From NCBI GenBank assembly GCA_963712065.1, contig CAVQGM010000001.1:620001-684000 (forward strand): DNA of 64,000 bases, in the 5' to 3' direction. The notes beneath the pieces are model-generated. The model was not told the origin of the DNA. It did no database searches and was given only the letters and a program-made list of their open reading frames with translations. Below, piece by piece: positions 17,613 to 25,670 of the stretch. The position numbers and the translations under genes are program-made. This DNA comes from CAVQGM01 sp963712065 (GTDB lineage: Bacteria; Actinomycetota; Acidimicrobiia; Acidimicrobiales; Acidimicrobilacustridaceae). How positions within the stretch are numbered: the stretch's first letter is position 1; every line of letters starts with the position of its first letter.

Positions 17613-18437
17613 TCACACGTAGTCGCGTAGGAGGGTCCGGAGCTGGGCGGCGTCGTCCTCGATGCCGTCGTCGTCACGGCCGTCGTCCTCCAGGGCGGTG
17701 CGGAGATCGGTCGCCCGGGTGACGATGTCGGTCCACACCGGCGGGGCGAACCCGAACGGCACGGGAAGCGCGGCGACGGCCTCGGCGGCGGCGACCAGGC
17801 CGAGCACGCCCTCGTGGTCGCGGGCGCTGTGGTGCAGCCGGTCGGCGGCGACGAACAGGTCGGACAGGGTGTCCTGGACCTCGAGCCCGGCTGGCTGGTC
17901 GACGTCGTCCCCCTCGCCACCGTCGACGGCAAGGGCATCGGGGAACTCGACGGCCTCGAGGACCGACTCGACGCGGTCCTCGTCCTCGGCCAGCACGACC
18001 AGGTTGCCCTCATCGTCGAACTCGTGGGGGATGCCGTTCTCGCCGAGCGCGTCGGTGAGCTGGCTCACCAGCTCGTCCTCCCAGTCGAACAGCTCGTAGA
18101 CGAGGCGGTCGGCCTCGGGGTCGAGGACGGGCAACGTGGTGACGTCGACCTGGTCGACGAGCTCGTCGACGCGCTCCTCGAGGAAGAGCGGCACGACCAG
18201 GTCGGTGCCCTCCCACGCGTGAGGGATGCCCTCGCCGGTGAGGAGCTGGTCGAGCATCGAGCGAGACTCGGCCGCCCACTCGTGGAGCTCGTAGGCGACC
18301 TGGCCGGCCGGGTCGCCCTCGACGGCCGGATCGCGCTCGGGCGCGTCGCGCTCGATCAGCACGAGGTCGCAGTCGGGGCACCGCTCGACCGTCGCGATGA
18401 ACGAGCTCCCGCACTGGCTGCACCACTTCGTCGCCAC
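17613..18437 (-). CDS. Zinc-ribbon protein with two DUF2007-like repeats
   Basis: A 274-residue protein. CSQCGSSFIATVERCPDCD at residues 6-24 is a CxxC-CxxC zinc ribbon. Two similar segments follow, each with a YELxxW start, a helix, GIPH and a hydrophobic strand: VAYELHEWAAESRSMLDQLL with GIPHAWEGTDLVV, and LVYELFDWEDELVSQL with GIPHEFDDEGNLVV. This resembles the putative signal-transducing DUF2007 domain. The rest is an acidic linker and a helical C-terminus. The function is unknown. The start is GTG 18437, and the divergent glycosyltransferase begins 139 bases away. Confidence 0.7.
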   Translation of the reverse strand: MATKWCSQCGSSFIATVERCPDCDLVLIERDAPERDPAVEGDPAGQVAYELHEWAAESRSMLDQLLTGEGIPHAWEGTDLVVPLFLEERVDELVDQVDVTTLPVLDPEADRLVYELFDWEDELVSQLTDALGENGIPHEFDDEGNLVVLAEDEDRVESVLEAVEFPDALAVDGGEGDDVDQPAGLEVQDTLSDLFVAADRLHHSARDHEGVLGLVAAAEAVAALPVPFGFAPPVWTDIVTRATDLRTALEDDGRDDDGIEDDAAQLRTLLRDYV

Positions 18438-18576
18438 GGCCAGGAGCCTTGCACACCGTGCTGACCCATCCGGGCGTCAGGGAGCGGGCGGCCGAACTCG
18501 GCGTCGGGGCGGGTCGACCCGGACGAGGCAGACTCGCGATCCCGGCGAGGGTCGCCGGTCGGGATCGGGCCACTCG

Positions 18577-19737
18577 ATGCGCATCCTCTTCACCTTCGTC
18601 GGCGGGCAGGGCCACTACGACCCGCTCGTCGCCCTGGCCCGGGCGGCGCACGCGGCGGGCCACGACGTGGCCTTCGCCTGTCGGGCGTCGATGGTCCCCG
18701 TCGTCGAGGGCGACGGGTTCCCGGCCCGGGCCGTGGGTCCCGACGTCGCCGATCCGTCCACGCCGGGGCCGCTCGCGCCCGAAGAGCCCGAGCGCGAGGA
18801 GCAGGTGCTGCGGGACGGGTTCGCCGGCATCAGCGCGCCCGTGCGGGCCGACGACCTGCTGGCCGCCTTCGGGGAGGACCGGCCCGACGCCGTCGTGGCC
18901 GACGAGGTCGACTTCGGCTCGGCCGTCGCCGCCGAACGGGCGGGGATCGCCCACGTGCGCGTGATCGTGCTGGCCGCCGGGGGTTTCGCCCGCCGGGAGC
19001 TGCTGGCCGAGCCGCTGTCCCGGCTCCGCGCCCACCACGGCCTCTCCCGGGACCCCGACCTCGCCATGCTCGACCGCGACCTCGTCCTCGCCCCCTTCCC
19101 TCCGAGCCTGCGCGACCCCGACCATCCGCTGCCGGCGGGTGCCCGCTTCGTGCGGCCGGCCGTCCTCGACGGCGGTGGGGACCCGACCCTCCCGCTTCCG
19201 CCCGACGACGGACGGCCGCTCGTCCACGTCACGTTCGGCACCGTCTTCGTGGCCGAATCGGGCGACCTGCTGCCGCGGGTCCTCGCCGGACTCGGTGCGC
19301 TGCCGGTGTCGGTGCTGGCGACCATCGGTCGGCACCTCGACCCGACGTCGCTCGGCGAGGTGCCCCCGAACGTGTCGGTCGCGTCGTTCGTGCCCCAGGC
19401 CGCCGTGCTGCGCCGGGCGGCCGTCGTGGTCTCCCACGCAGGGTCGGGCAGCGTGATCGGTGCGGCCGCCCACGGCGTCCCGTCGGTGCTGTTGCCGATG
19501 GGCGCCGACCAGCCGCACAACGCCCGACGGGTCGAGGCGCTGGGCGCAGGGGTGGCCATCGACCCGTGGACGGCCACGGCCGAGGACGTGGCGGCCGCGG
19601 TCACGCGGGTGCTCGACGAACCGGGGTACGCCAGCCGGGCGGCCGGGCTGCGGGCCGAGGCGGAAGCGCTGCCGACCGCCGCCGAGGCCCTCACCTGGGT
19701 TGAGGCCCTCGGCTCCCGCGACGACGGCCGTAGATGA
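18577..19737 (+). CDS. Glycosyltransferase, GT1 (MGT/UGT-like)
   Basis: A 386-residue GT-B enzyme starting MRILFTFVGGQGHYDPLVAL, where the Gly-rich first loop and His are those of macrolide-type glycosyltransferases. The C-terminal donor-binding signature reads VVVSHAGSGSVIGAAAHGVPSVLLPMGADQPHNARRVEALGAG, the GT1 pattern with HAGSGS and DQPHNA. It would transfer an activated sugar to a hydrophobic acceptor, such as a polyketide, sterol or lipid; neither partner is known. An in-frame upstream extension to 18397 is low-complexity and overlaps the divergent gene, so the ATG at 18577 is used. It overlaps the convergent acetyltransferase gene by 47 bases at the 3' end. Confidence 0.87.
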   Translation: MRILFTFVGGQGHYDPLVALARAAHAAGHDVAFACRASMVPVVEGDGFPARAVGPDVADPSTPGPLAPEEPEREEQVLRDGFAGISAPVRADDLLAAFGEDRPDAVVADEVDFGSAVAAERAGIAHVRVIVLAAGGFARRELLAEPLSRLRAHHGLSRDPDLAMLDRDLVLAPFPPSLRDPDHPLPAGARFVRPAVLDGGGDPTLPLPPDDGRPLVHVTFGTVFVAESGDLLPRVLAGLGALPVSVLATIGRHLDPTSLGEVPPNVSVASFVPQAAVLRRAAVVVSHAGSGSVIGAAAHGVPSVLLPMGADQPHNARRVEALGAGVAIDPWTATAEDVAAAVTRVLDEPGYASRAAGLRAEAEALPTAAEALTWVEALGSRDDGRR

Positions 19738-20239
19738 AGCCCGGGGGCTCGCCGGGGACCTCGCACGACCCCATCCGCCGGAAGCCGGCGGCCTCGAGCG
19801 CCCGCCACGAGCGTCGGTTCCCCCGAGCCGGCGTGGCCACGCACCACTCGGCGTCGGGCACCAGCTCGAGCACGAACGCGGCGAACCGCGAGACGACCAC
19901 CGCGCCCAGCCCGCGCCCGGCGTGGGCGGCGTCGATCAGGTAGTCGATGCCGACGGCGTCCGGGACGCCCACGGCCGCGTCGTGCTGCGGGTGGTCGGCG
20001 TGGCGGTAGTGCTGCGCCAGCCCGGCGGCCTCGCCGTCGACCTCGACCACCCACATCGTCGTGGTGGCCCGCCCTTCGATCCGCGGCCCGTACGTGGCCT
20101 CGAGCTCGCTGACCGACGTGCTGCCGTTCCACCACCGGGCGATCTCGGGCTCGCCGAACCACTGGGCGACGCGAGGGAGGTCCTCGTGGCGCAGGGGACG
20201 GAACGACACGGCCTCCGAGCCGGCCCCCGTCGGGTGCAC
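19691..20239 (-). CDS. GNAT acetyltransferase (AAC(6')/siderophore type)
   Basis: A 182-residue GNAT protein. The N-terminal VSFRPLRHEDLPRVAQWFGEP with ARWW is typical of the AAC(6')-Ib-like Acetyltransf_8 group, and the acetyl-CoA loop reads DAAHAGRGLGAVVVSRF. GNRRSWRALEAAGFRRMG is the C-terminal signature. Substrates in this group include aminoglycosides and hydroxamate siderophores; there is no evidence here for either. The GTG at 20239 lies four bases after the stop of the mutase gene, so the pair is an operon. It overlaps the 3' end of the convergent glycosyltransferase. Confidence 0.8.
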   Translation of the reverse strand: MHPTGAGSEAVSFRPLRHEDLPRVAQWFGEPEIARWWNGSTSVSELEATYGPRIEGRATTTMWVVEVDGEAAGLAQHYRHADHPQHDAAVGVPDAVGIDYLIDAAHAGRGLGAVVVSRFAAFVLELVPDAEWCVATPARGNRRSWRALEAAGFRRMGSCEVPGEPPGFIYGRRRGSRGPQPR

Positions 20240-20243
20240 GGAC

Positions 20244-21881
20244 TCAGAGCCGAGGGGTCTCGACGTAGCGGCCGAACACGTCGGCCATCGCGTCCATGAC
20301 CTCGCCCTCGGTGGCATGGGCCTCCACCGCGTCGATGAGGACGGGCACGAGGTTGACCTCGGGGTCGGCGGCGTCGTCGCGCACGCGTCCGAGCGCCGCT
20401 CGCACGGCGTCGTCGTCACGGTCGGCCTTCACCGCCTGCAGGCGCTTGATCTGGTGCTGCTCCTGCTCGGCGGTGACGCGGAGGATGTCGACCTCGTCGT
20501 CCTCGGCGCCGTCGGTGTACGCGTTGACGCCGACGACGACGCGCGTGCCGGACTGGACCTGCCGTTCGAAGGCATAGGCGGCGTCGGCGATCTCGCCCTG
20601 GAACCAGCCGTCGTCGACAGCGGCGTACACCCCCTCGAGCATCGAGCCGTCACCCCGGTCGAGGAGGTGGGCGAAGATCGCCTCGGCCTGGCTCTCGAGC
20701 TCGTCGGTGAGGGCTTCCACGAACCACGACCCGCCGAGCGGGTCGGCGACCGAGGCCACACCGGTCTCGTCGGCGATCACCTGCTGGGTGCGCAGGGCGA
20801 TCCGCGCCGCCTTCTCGGTGGGCAGGGCGAGCGCCTCGTCCATGGAGTTGGTGTGCAGGCTCTGGGTGCCGCCGAGCACGCCGGCGAGGGCCTCGATGGC
20901 CGTGCGGGCGATGTTGACCTCGGGCTGCTGGGCGGTGAGCGAGACCCCGGCGGTCTGGGTGTGGAAGCGCAGCGCCTGCGAGCGGGGATCGGCGGCGCCG
21001 TAGCGGTCACGCATCCAGCGGGCCCAGATGCGTCGCGCGGCGCGGTACTTGGCGATCTCCTCGAAGAAGTCGATGTGGGCGTTGAAGAAGAAGCTCAGCC
21101 GGGGCGCGAAGGCGTCGACGGCGAGACCGGCGTCGCGGGCCAACTCGACGTAGGCGAAGCCGTTGGCGAGGGTGAAGGCGAGCTCCTGGGCCGCCGTCGA
21201 GCCCGCCTCGCGGATGTGGTACCCGGAGATCGAGATGGGGTGCCAGCGCGGCATCTCGGCGGCGCAGAACCGCACGGTGTCGCGCACCAGCCGCATCGAC
21301 GGCCGAGGCGGGAACACGAACTCCTTCTGGGCCTGGTACTCCTTCAGGATGTCGTTCTGCAGGGTGCCGCCGAGGCGCGCCCGCGGCACGCTCTGGCGCT
21401 CGGCGACGGCGACGTACATGGCGAAGATCACCGCCGCCGGAGAGTTGATGGTCATCGACGTGGTGACGGCACCGAGGTCGATGCCGGCGAACAGGTCGTC
21501 CATGTCGGCGACGGTGTCGACCGCCACCCCGCACTTGCCGACCTCGCCCTCGCTCACCGGGTCGTCGGAGTCGCGGCCCATCAGGGTCGGCAGGTCGAAG
21601 GCGGTCGACAGCCCGGTGCCGCCGGCGGCGAGCAGCTCGTGGAAGCGGCGGTTGGTGTCCTCGGGGGTGCCGAAGCCGGCGAACATCCGCATCGTCCAGC
21701 GCTTCGACCGGTACATCGAGGCGTAGGGCCCGCGGGTGAAGGGGTACCGGCCCGGGAACTCGCCCTCGTCGGGCCCGTACACCGGCTCGAGCGGCACCCC
21801 GGACATCGTCGTGAGGGTCTCGTCGTCCACCCGGGCGGCGTCGAACGCCTCCTGCCACTGCTCACGACGCGTCGGCTCCAT
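20244..21881 (-). CDS. Acyl-CoA mutase large subunit (B12-dependent), isobutyryl-CoA-mutase-like substrate residues
   Basis: A 545-residue TIM-barrel subunit of the methylmalonyl-CoA mutase family: PFTRGPYASMYRSKRWTMR, FDLPTLMGRDSD, NDILKEYQAQKEF and SISGYHIREAGST. It lacks the C-terminal B12-binding domain, so a separate small subunit encoded elsewhere is needed. At the position of Tyr89 of the Propionibacterium mutase this protein has Phe (RMFAGF), and at Arg207 it has Gln (YQAQKEF). Phe and Gln at these places mark isobutyryl-CoA mutase in Streptomyces, so methylmalonyl-CoA may not be the substrate. The ATG at 21881 has GATACT six bases upstream. Confidence 0.88.
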   Translation of the reverse strand: MEPTRREQWQEAFDAARVDDETLTTMSGVPLEPVYGPDEGEFPGRYPFTRGPYASMYRSKRWTMRMFAGFGTPEDTNRRFHELLAAGGTGLSTAFDLPTLMGRDSDDPVSEGEVGKCGVAVDTVADMDDLFAGIDLGAVTTSMTINSPAAVIFAMYVAVAERQSVPRARLGGTLQNDILKEYQAQKEFVFPPRPSMRLVRDTVRFCAAEMPRWHPISISGYHIREAGSTAAQELAFTLANGFAYVELARDAGLAVDAFAPRLSFFFNAHIDFFEEIAKYRAARRIWARWMRDRYGAADPRSQALRFHTQTAGVSLTAQQPEVNIARTAIEALAGVLGGTQSLHTNSMDEALALPTEKAARIALRTQQVIADETGVASVADPLGGSWFVEALTDELESQAEAIFAHLLDRGDGSMLEGVYAAVDDGWFQGEIADAAYAFERQVQSGTRVVVGVNAYTDGAEDDEVDILRVTAEQEQHQIKRLQAVKADRDDDAVRAALGRVRDDAADPEVNLVPVLIDAVEAHATEGEVMDAMADVFGRYVETPRL

Positions 21882-21945
21882 CCCGCCAGTATCGCGGGGG
21901 GACGTTCGGGGCGTCACCCGGAACGATGCCCCGGCGGCCCTCAAC

Positions 21946-21951
21946 TAGGGT
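21946..21951 (+). promoter_or_regulatory. -10 box TAGGGT of glpX
   Basis: TAGGGT ends seven bases before the ATG at 21959, which would make the glpX transcript leaderless. It supports the start at 21959 over an in-frame ATG at 21926. Confidence 0.55.
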
Positions 21952-21958
21952 CACGGCC

Positions 21959-22942
21959 ATGTCGAGCGCTCCCGATCGCAACACCGCCCTCGAGTTGGTC
22001 CGCGTCACCGAGGCCGCCGCCCTCGCCGCCTCGCGTTGGATGGGCCGGGGGGACAAGGAGGGCGCCGACGGCGCCGCCGTCGACGCCATGCGGCTCGTCC
22101 TCGGCACCGTGTCGATGGACGGCGTCGTCGTCATCGGCGAGGGCGAGAAGGACGAGGCGCCCATGCTCTACAACGGCGAACGCATCGGCGACGGCACACC
22201 GCCCCAGGTCGACATCGCCGTCGATCCCATCGATGGCACGACGCTCACCGCCAAGGGCCGTGGCAACGCGCTGGCGGTCATCGCCCTCTCCGAGAAGGGG
22301 ACGATGTTCAACCCCGGCCCGTGCGTCTACATGGAGAAGATCGCCGTCGGCCCGCAGTGCCGCGGGGTCATCGACATCGAGGCGTCGGTCACCGACAACC
22401 TGAAGGCCGTGGCCAAGGCCAAGGGCGAGTCGGTCCGCGAGGTCACCGCCGTGATCCTCGAGCGCGACCGCCACGACGACCTCATCGCCGAGGTGCGCGA
22501 CGCCGGGGCCCGCATCCGACTCATCCCCGACGGCGACGTGGCCGGCGCCATCTCCACCGCCTGGCCCGACTCGGGCGCCGACGTGCTGTTCGGCATCGGC
22601 GGCACGCCCGAGGGCGTCATCTCCGCCGCCGCCCTGAAGTCGATGGGCGGGGAGATGCAGGGGAAGCTCTGGCCCCGAAACGACGAGGAGCGCGAGGCCG
22701 CCCTGGCCGAGGGCTACGACCTCGCCCAGGTGCTCACCACCGACGTCCTCGTCGCCGGCGACAACTGCTTCTTCGCCGCCACCGGCATCACCGACGGCGA
22801 GCTGGTGAAGGGCGTCCACTACGGCGACACCTGGGTCACGACCCAGTCGCTCGTCATGCGGTCGAGCTCGGGCACGGTGCGGCTGGTGAACGCCCGCCAC
22901 CGCCTCGACAAGCTCCGCGACGTCGGCGTGCTCGGGGGCTGA
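21959..22942 (+). CDS. glpX: Fructose-1,6-bisphosphatase, class II
   Basis: A 327-residue enzyme that hydrolyses fructose-1,6-bisphosphate in gluconeogenesis. Family features are VVIGEGEKDEAPMLYNGE (metal-binding Glu/Asp), VDIAVDPIDGTTLTAKG (the Asp-Pro-Ile-Asp-Gly-Thr phosphatase motif), GIGGTPEGVISAAALKSMGG and VAGDNCFFAATGITDGELVKG. The length is that of GlpX proteins. The start at 21959 follows TAGGGT by seven bases, whereas the alternative at 21926 adds 11 residues across the promoter. It is divergent from the acyl-CoA mutase and is followed 16 bases later by a MOSC protein gene. Confidence 0.95.
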   Translation: MSSAPDRNTALELVRVTEAAALAASRWMGRGDKEGADGAAVDAMRLVLGTVSMDGVVVIGEGEKDEAPMLYNGERIGDGTPPQVDIAVDPIDGTTLTAKGRGNALAVIALSEKGTMFNPGPCVYMEKIAVGPQCRGVIDIEASVTDNLKAVAKAKGESVREVTAVILERDRHDDLIAEVRDAGARIRLIPDGDVAGAISTAWPDSGADVLFGIGGTPEGVISAAALKSMGGEMQGKLWPRNDEEREAALAEGYDLAQVLTTDVLVAGDNCFFAATGITDGELVKGVHYGDTWVTTQSLVMRSSSGTVRLVNARHRLDKLRDVGVLGG

Positions 22943-22958
22943 GCCCACCGACGGCACG

Positions 22959-23684
22959 GTGCGCATCGCTGCGCTGTGGCGCTCCCCGGTCAAGTCGCTC
23001 CAGGGTGAGTCCCTCCCCCGGGCCACGGTCGACGAGCGCGGCATCGTGGGCGACCGCCGCTTCGCCCTCGTCGACGAGGAGACCGGCTTCGTGCTCACGG
23101 CGCGCCGCGAGCCGGCCCTCCTCTGGGCGACGGCCACCTACGACGAGGACGCCGACCGGGCGGTCGTGACGCTGCCCGAGATCGGACGCACCGACGACGA
23201 CGGTGTGCTGAGCCGATGGCTCGGCCGCCCGGTGCACCTCGAGCGGGCCGCGCCCGACCGGCGGTCGACCTACGAGAACCTCGTCGACGTCGAGCACGAG
23301 GCCGAGAGCCGCTGGGTCACGTGGCAGGGTCCGGCCGGCTCGTTCCACGACTCCACCCGCACCCAGCTCTCGCTCCTCGGCGCGGCGACGGTGGCGGCAT
23401 GGGACCTCCGCCGCTTCCGGGCCAACGTCGTGCTCGACGCCCCGGCGGGCGACGAGGACGACCTGGTCGGCCACCGCGTCGGCCTCGGCGACGCCACCGC
23501 CGACGTGGTGAAGCGGATCGACCGGTGCGTCGTGGTCACGCGGCCACAGCCGGGCGGCATCGCCCGCGACCTCGACGTGCTGCGCGCCGTCAACCGTGAC
23601 CGTGACGGCTGCGCCGGGGTGGGTGCTCTCGTCGTCGAGGCGGGCGACGTCGCGGTGGGCGACGAGCTCCGGGTGATCACCTGA
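22959..23684 (+). CDS. MOSC domain-containing protein
   Basis: A 241-residue protein with an N-terminal beta-barrel segment (MRIAALWRSPVKSLQGESLPRATV) and a C-terminal MOSC domain (FRANVVLDAPAG, RIDRCVVVTRPQPGG, containing the conserved Cys of the RCxxT signature). MOSC proteins carry sulfur or the molybdenum cofactor; examples are YcbX, mARC and the C-terminus of MOCO sulfurase. It could modify or deliver cofactor for the sulfite-oxidase-like enzyme encoded at 25671. The GTG start lies 16 bases after glpX, likely in the same transcript. No 2Fe-2S domain is attached, so it is shorter than YcbX. Confidence 0.85.
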   Translation: MRIAALWRSPVKSLQGESLPRATVDERGIVGDRRFALVDEETGFVLTARREPALLWATATYDEDADRAVVTLPEIGRTDDDGVLSRWLGRPVHLERAAPDRRSTYENLVDVEHEAESRWVTWQGPAGSFHDSTRTQLSLLGAATVAAWDLRRFRANVVLDAPAGDEDDLVGHRVGLGDATADVVKRIDRCVVVTRPQPGGIARDLDVLRAVNRDRDGCAGVGALVVEAGDVAVGDELRVIT

Positions 23685-23706
23685 GGCGCCGGTCGGCGCC
23701 CGGTCG

Positions 23707-24306
23707 TCAGGTGACGGCGTCGGTGACGGCGGTGCCGATGACCACGACCGGCGTGATCATCACGATGCCGAGGCCGGCGGCGAAGGCGAGACCGACGGCG
23801 ATCAGGAACGGCACCCGCACGATCGACAGGAGCGCGCCGACGTAGGGCACGTCGTCGTGGGCCCGCAGCAGCAGGCGACCGGCGCGCCACCCGTCGCGGG
23901 GCAGCGAGCGCAGGCGGGTGCCCCGCTCGCGCCTCGCCGCCTCGGACGCCAGGCGGGTCAGCTCGGCGGCGTGGGCAGGACCGATCTCGGGGAGGTTGCG
24001 CAGCTTGGCCGGCAGGGCCAGCGCCTCGCGCAGCATGCGGGCGAACACCGCCAGGACCACCGGCGGCGCACCGAGGAAGACGACGACGGCCAACCACAGC
24101 CCCCACGTCCACCACGTGCCGGGGGCATCGGCCACGAGGAAGGTGAGGCCGATGACGGCGGAGCAGACGCCGACCACCACCGCGAACACGAACACCGTGC
24201 GGTGGATCCTGTGGGCGAGCGGCACCAGGCGGTCGAGCAGCTCGACGGCCCGCCCGTATCCCCGTGCGGCCGACGAACCCAGACCGGCCGTCGAACCCAT
24301 CGCCAT
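23707..24306 (-). CDS. Membrane protein of unknown function
   Basis: A 199-residue protein with two close hydrophobic segments at about 36-62 and 68-90, a charged region rich in Arg/Leu (about 92-145), and one or two more membrane segments at about 150-190. No family is recognised. The ATG at 24306 has TAGGTT six bases upstream (24313-24318), a leaderless-type promoter. A second ATG two codons later is also possible. It follows the desaturase gene on the same strand, with nine bases between them, although the -10 box inside the desaturase stop region implies a promoter of its own. Confidence 0.65.
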   Translation of the reverse strand: MAMGSTAGLGSSAARGYGRAVELLDRLVPLAHRIHRTVFVFAVVVGVCSAVIGLTFLVADAPGTWWTWGLWLAVVVFLGAPPVVLAVFARMLREALALPAKLRNLPEIGPAHAAELTRLASEAARRERGTRLRSLPRDGWRAGRLLLRAHDDVPYVGALLSIVRVPFLIAVGLAFAAGLGIVMITPVVVIGTAVTDAVT

Positions 24307-24315
24307 GCGGGCAAC

Positions 24316-25506
24316 CTACCCGTCGACGAGGCCGGGCTCGCGTTGGCTGCGCCGCGACAGCCTGGACAGCTCCTCGGCCGAGTGGAGGGAGTCGGCGACG
24401 AAGGCCTCGAGGGCCTCCCGCTTGGCCACCATCGCACCCTCGACCACTTCCCGGCGCTGGGCCAGGGCGGCTCCGGCGTTCGACCGCCCCTCACGGACGC
24501 GGTCACCGAGGGTCGGCTGGGTGTTGGCGACGGCCGCGGCGGCGCGGGCCCAGTTGGCCTTGAAGGTGCCGAGGTCGAAGGCCCCGTCCTTGATGCGGTT
24601 GCCGGCCAGGATCTGCTCGCTCGGGAGCTTCAGGTCGCGCACGATGCCGAACCAGCTCAGCACCCTGAGCCCGTAGTAGGTGACGTCGATCTCCCACCAG
24701 AAGAACCCGTTGCGGGCCGACGACTGGAAGTAGTGGTGGTTGTTGTGCCAGCCCTCACCGAGGGTGCTGATGCCGATGAGCCAGTTGTTGCGGCTCGTGT
24801 CCTCGGTGGCGTAGCGGCGTCGGCCGAACACGTGGGCGACCGAGTTGACCATGAAGGTGTTGTGCCAGCACACGACCGTCGACAGGAAGAACCCGAAGAA
24901 CAGGCCCGGCCAGCCGGCGATCAGGAAGGACGCGATGGCGAGCGTCCAGGGCGCGATCCAGTCGTACCGGTCGATGAAACGGATCTCGGGGTACTTGGCG
25001 AAGTCGCGGATGCGATCGACCGGCGCTTCGTTGTACTTGTCGCACAGGATCCAGCCCACGTGGCTCCACCAGAAGCCGCGCAGCGGCGAGTGGATGTCGA
25101 GCTCGGTGTCGCTGTTGCGATGGTGGTCGCGGTGGTGGCCGGCCCACCACAGCGGGCCCTTCTGGGCCGACGAGGTGGCACCGAGGGCGAGGATGAACTG
25201 GAACACCCGGCTGGTCTTGTAGGCGCGGTGGGCGAAGTACCGGTGGTAGCCGGCGGTGATGAACCAGATCCGGCCGACCGTGTAGACGCCGAACACGGCG
25301 AGGGCCTTCCACGTGACGCCGAACCACAGGGTGCCGACGACGGCCACCACGTGGACGAGGATGAACGGGATCGACGCGACCTTGTTGATGCGCTCGTCGG
25401 GGGCCCGCTCGTAGGCGTGGCGTCGGAAGCGCCGGCCGAGGCTCTCGGCGGGGACGGCGGGGGCGTCGGTCGGGTCGAGCACGGGAGGCTGGGGGGCGGC
25501 GTCCAT
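24316..25506 (-). CDS. Acyl-CoA desaturase (membrane fatty acid desaturase)
   Basis: A 396-residue di-iron membrane enzyme that introduces a double bond into fatty acyl-CoA or acyl lipids, probably at delta-9. The three His boxes are complete: HRYFAH, HRDHHR and HNNHHYFQ. About four membrane segments surround them. The C-terminal 90 residues are charged and helical, longer than in typical bacterial desaturases. The ATG at 25506 is preceded by a GAAGGAAG Shine-Dalgarno stretch, so this gene has a leader. A perfect palindromic TetR-type operator at 25571-25590 lies 65 bases upstream. It would need an electron donor encoded elsewhere. Confidence 0.92.
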   Translation of the reverse strand: MDAAPQPPVLDPTDAPAVPAESLGRRFRRHAYERAPDERINKVASIPFILVHVVAVVGTLWFGVTWKALAVFGVYTVGRIWFITAGYHRYFAHRAYKTSRVFQFILALGATSSAQKGPLWWAGHHRDHHRNSDTELDIHSPLRGFWWSHVGWILCDKYNEAPVDRIRDFAKYPEIRFIDRYDWIAPWTLAIASFLIAGWPGLFFGFFLSTVVCWHNTFMVNSVAHVFGRRRYATEDTSRNNWLIGISTLGEGWHNNHHYFQSSARNGFFWWEIDVTYYGLRVLSWFGIVRDLKLPSEQILAGNRIKDGAFDLGTFKANWARAAAAVANTQPTLGDRVREGRSNAGAALAQRREVVEGAMVAKREALEAFVADSLHSAEELSRLSRRSQREPGLVDG

Positions 25507-25570
25507 ACTTCCTTCTCGGGCTGTCCTTCTCGGGGCCTCGGGGGCGGGCCGCCGGGTGGGATCAGGCTAG

Positions 25571-25590
25571 CCTACCGACCAGTAGGTAGG
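25571..25590. promoter_or_regulatory. TetR-type operator upstream of the desaturase
   Basis: CCTACCGACCAGTAGGTAGG has CCTACC/GGTAGG outer arms and a CCTAC/GTAGG inner pairing, like TetR operators of the CTACCGACCGGTAG kind. A TAGGCT/TAGCCT -10-like stretch adjoins it on the minus strand. It sits between the divergent desaturase and molybdopterin-enzyme genes, and a regulator could act on either. No tetR gene is adjacent. Confidence 0.55.
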
Positions 25591-25670
25591 ACCCTCGGGG
25601 CCACGGATCCGCGGCCGGCGGTGACGTCCATCCGGGAACGCCGACCGCTCCGGAGACGTTCGCAGAGCCG

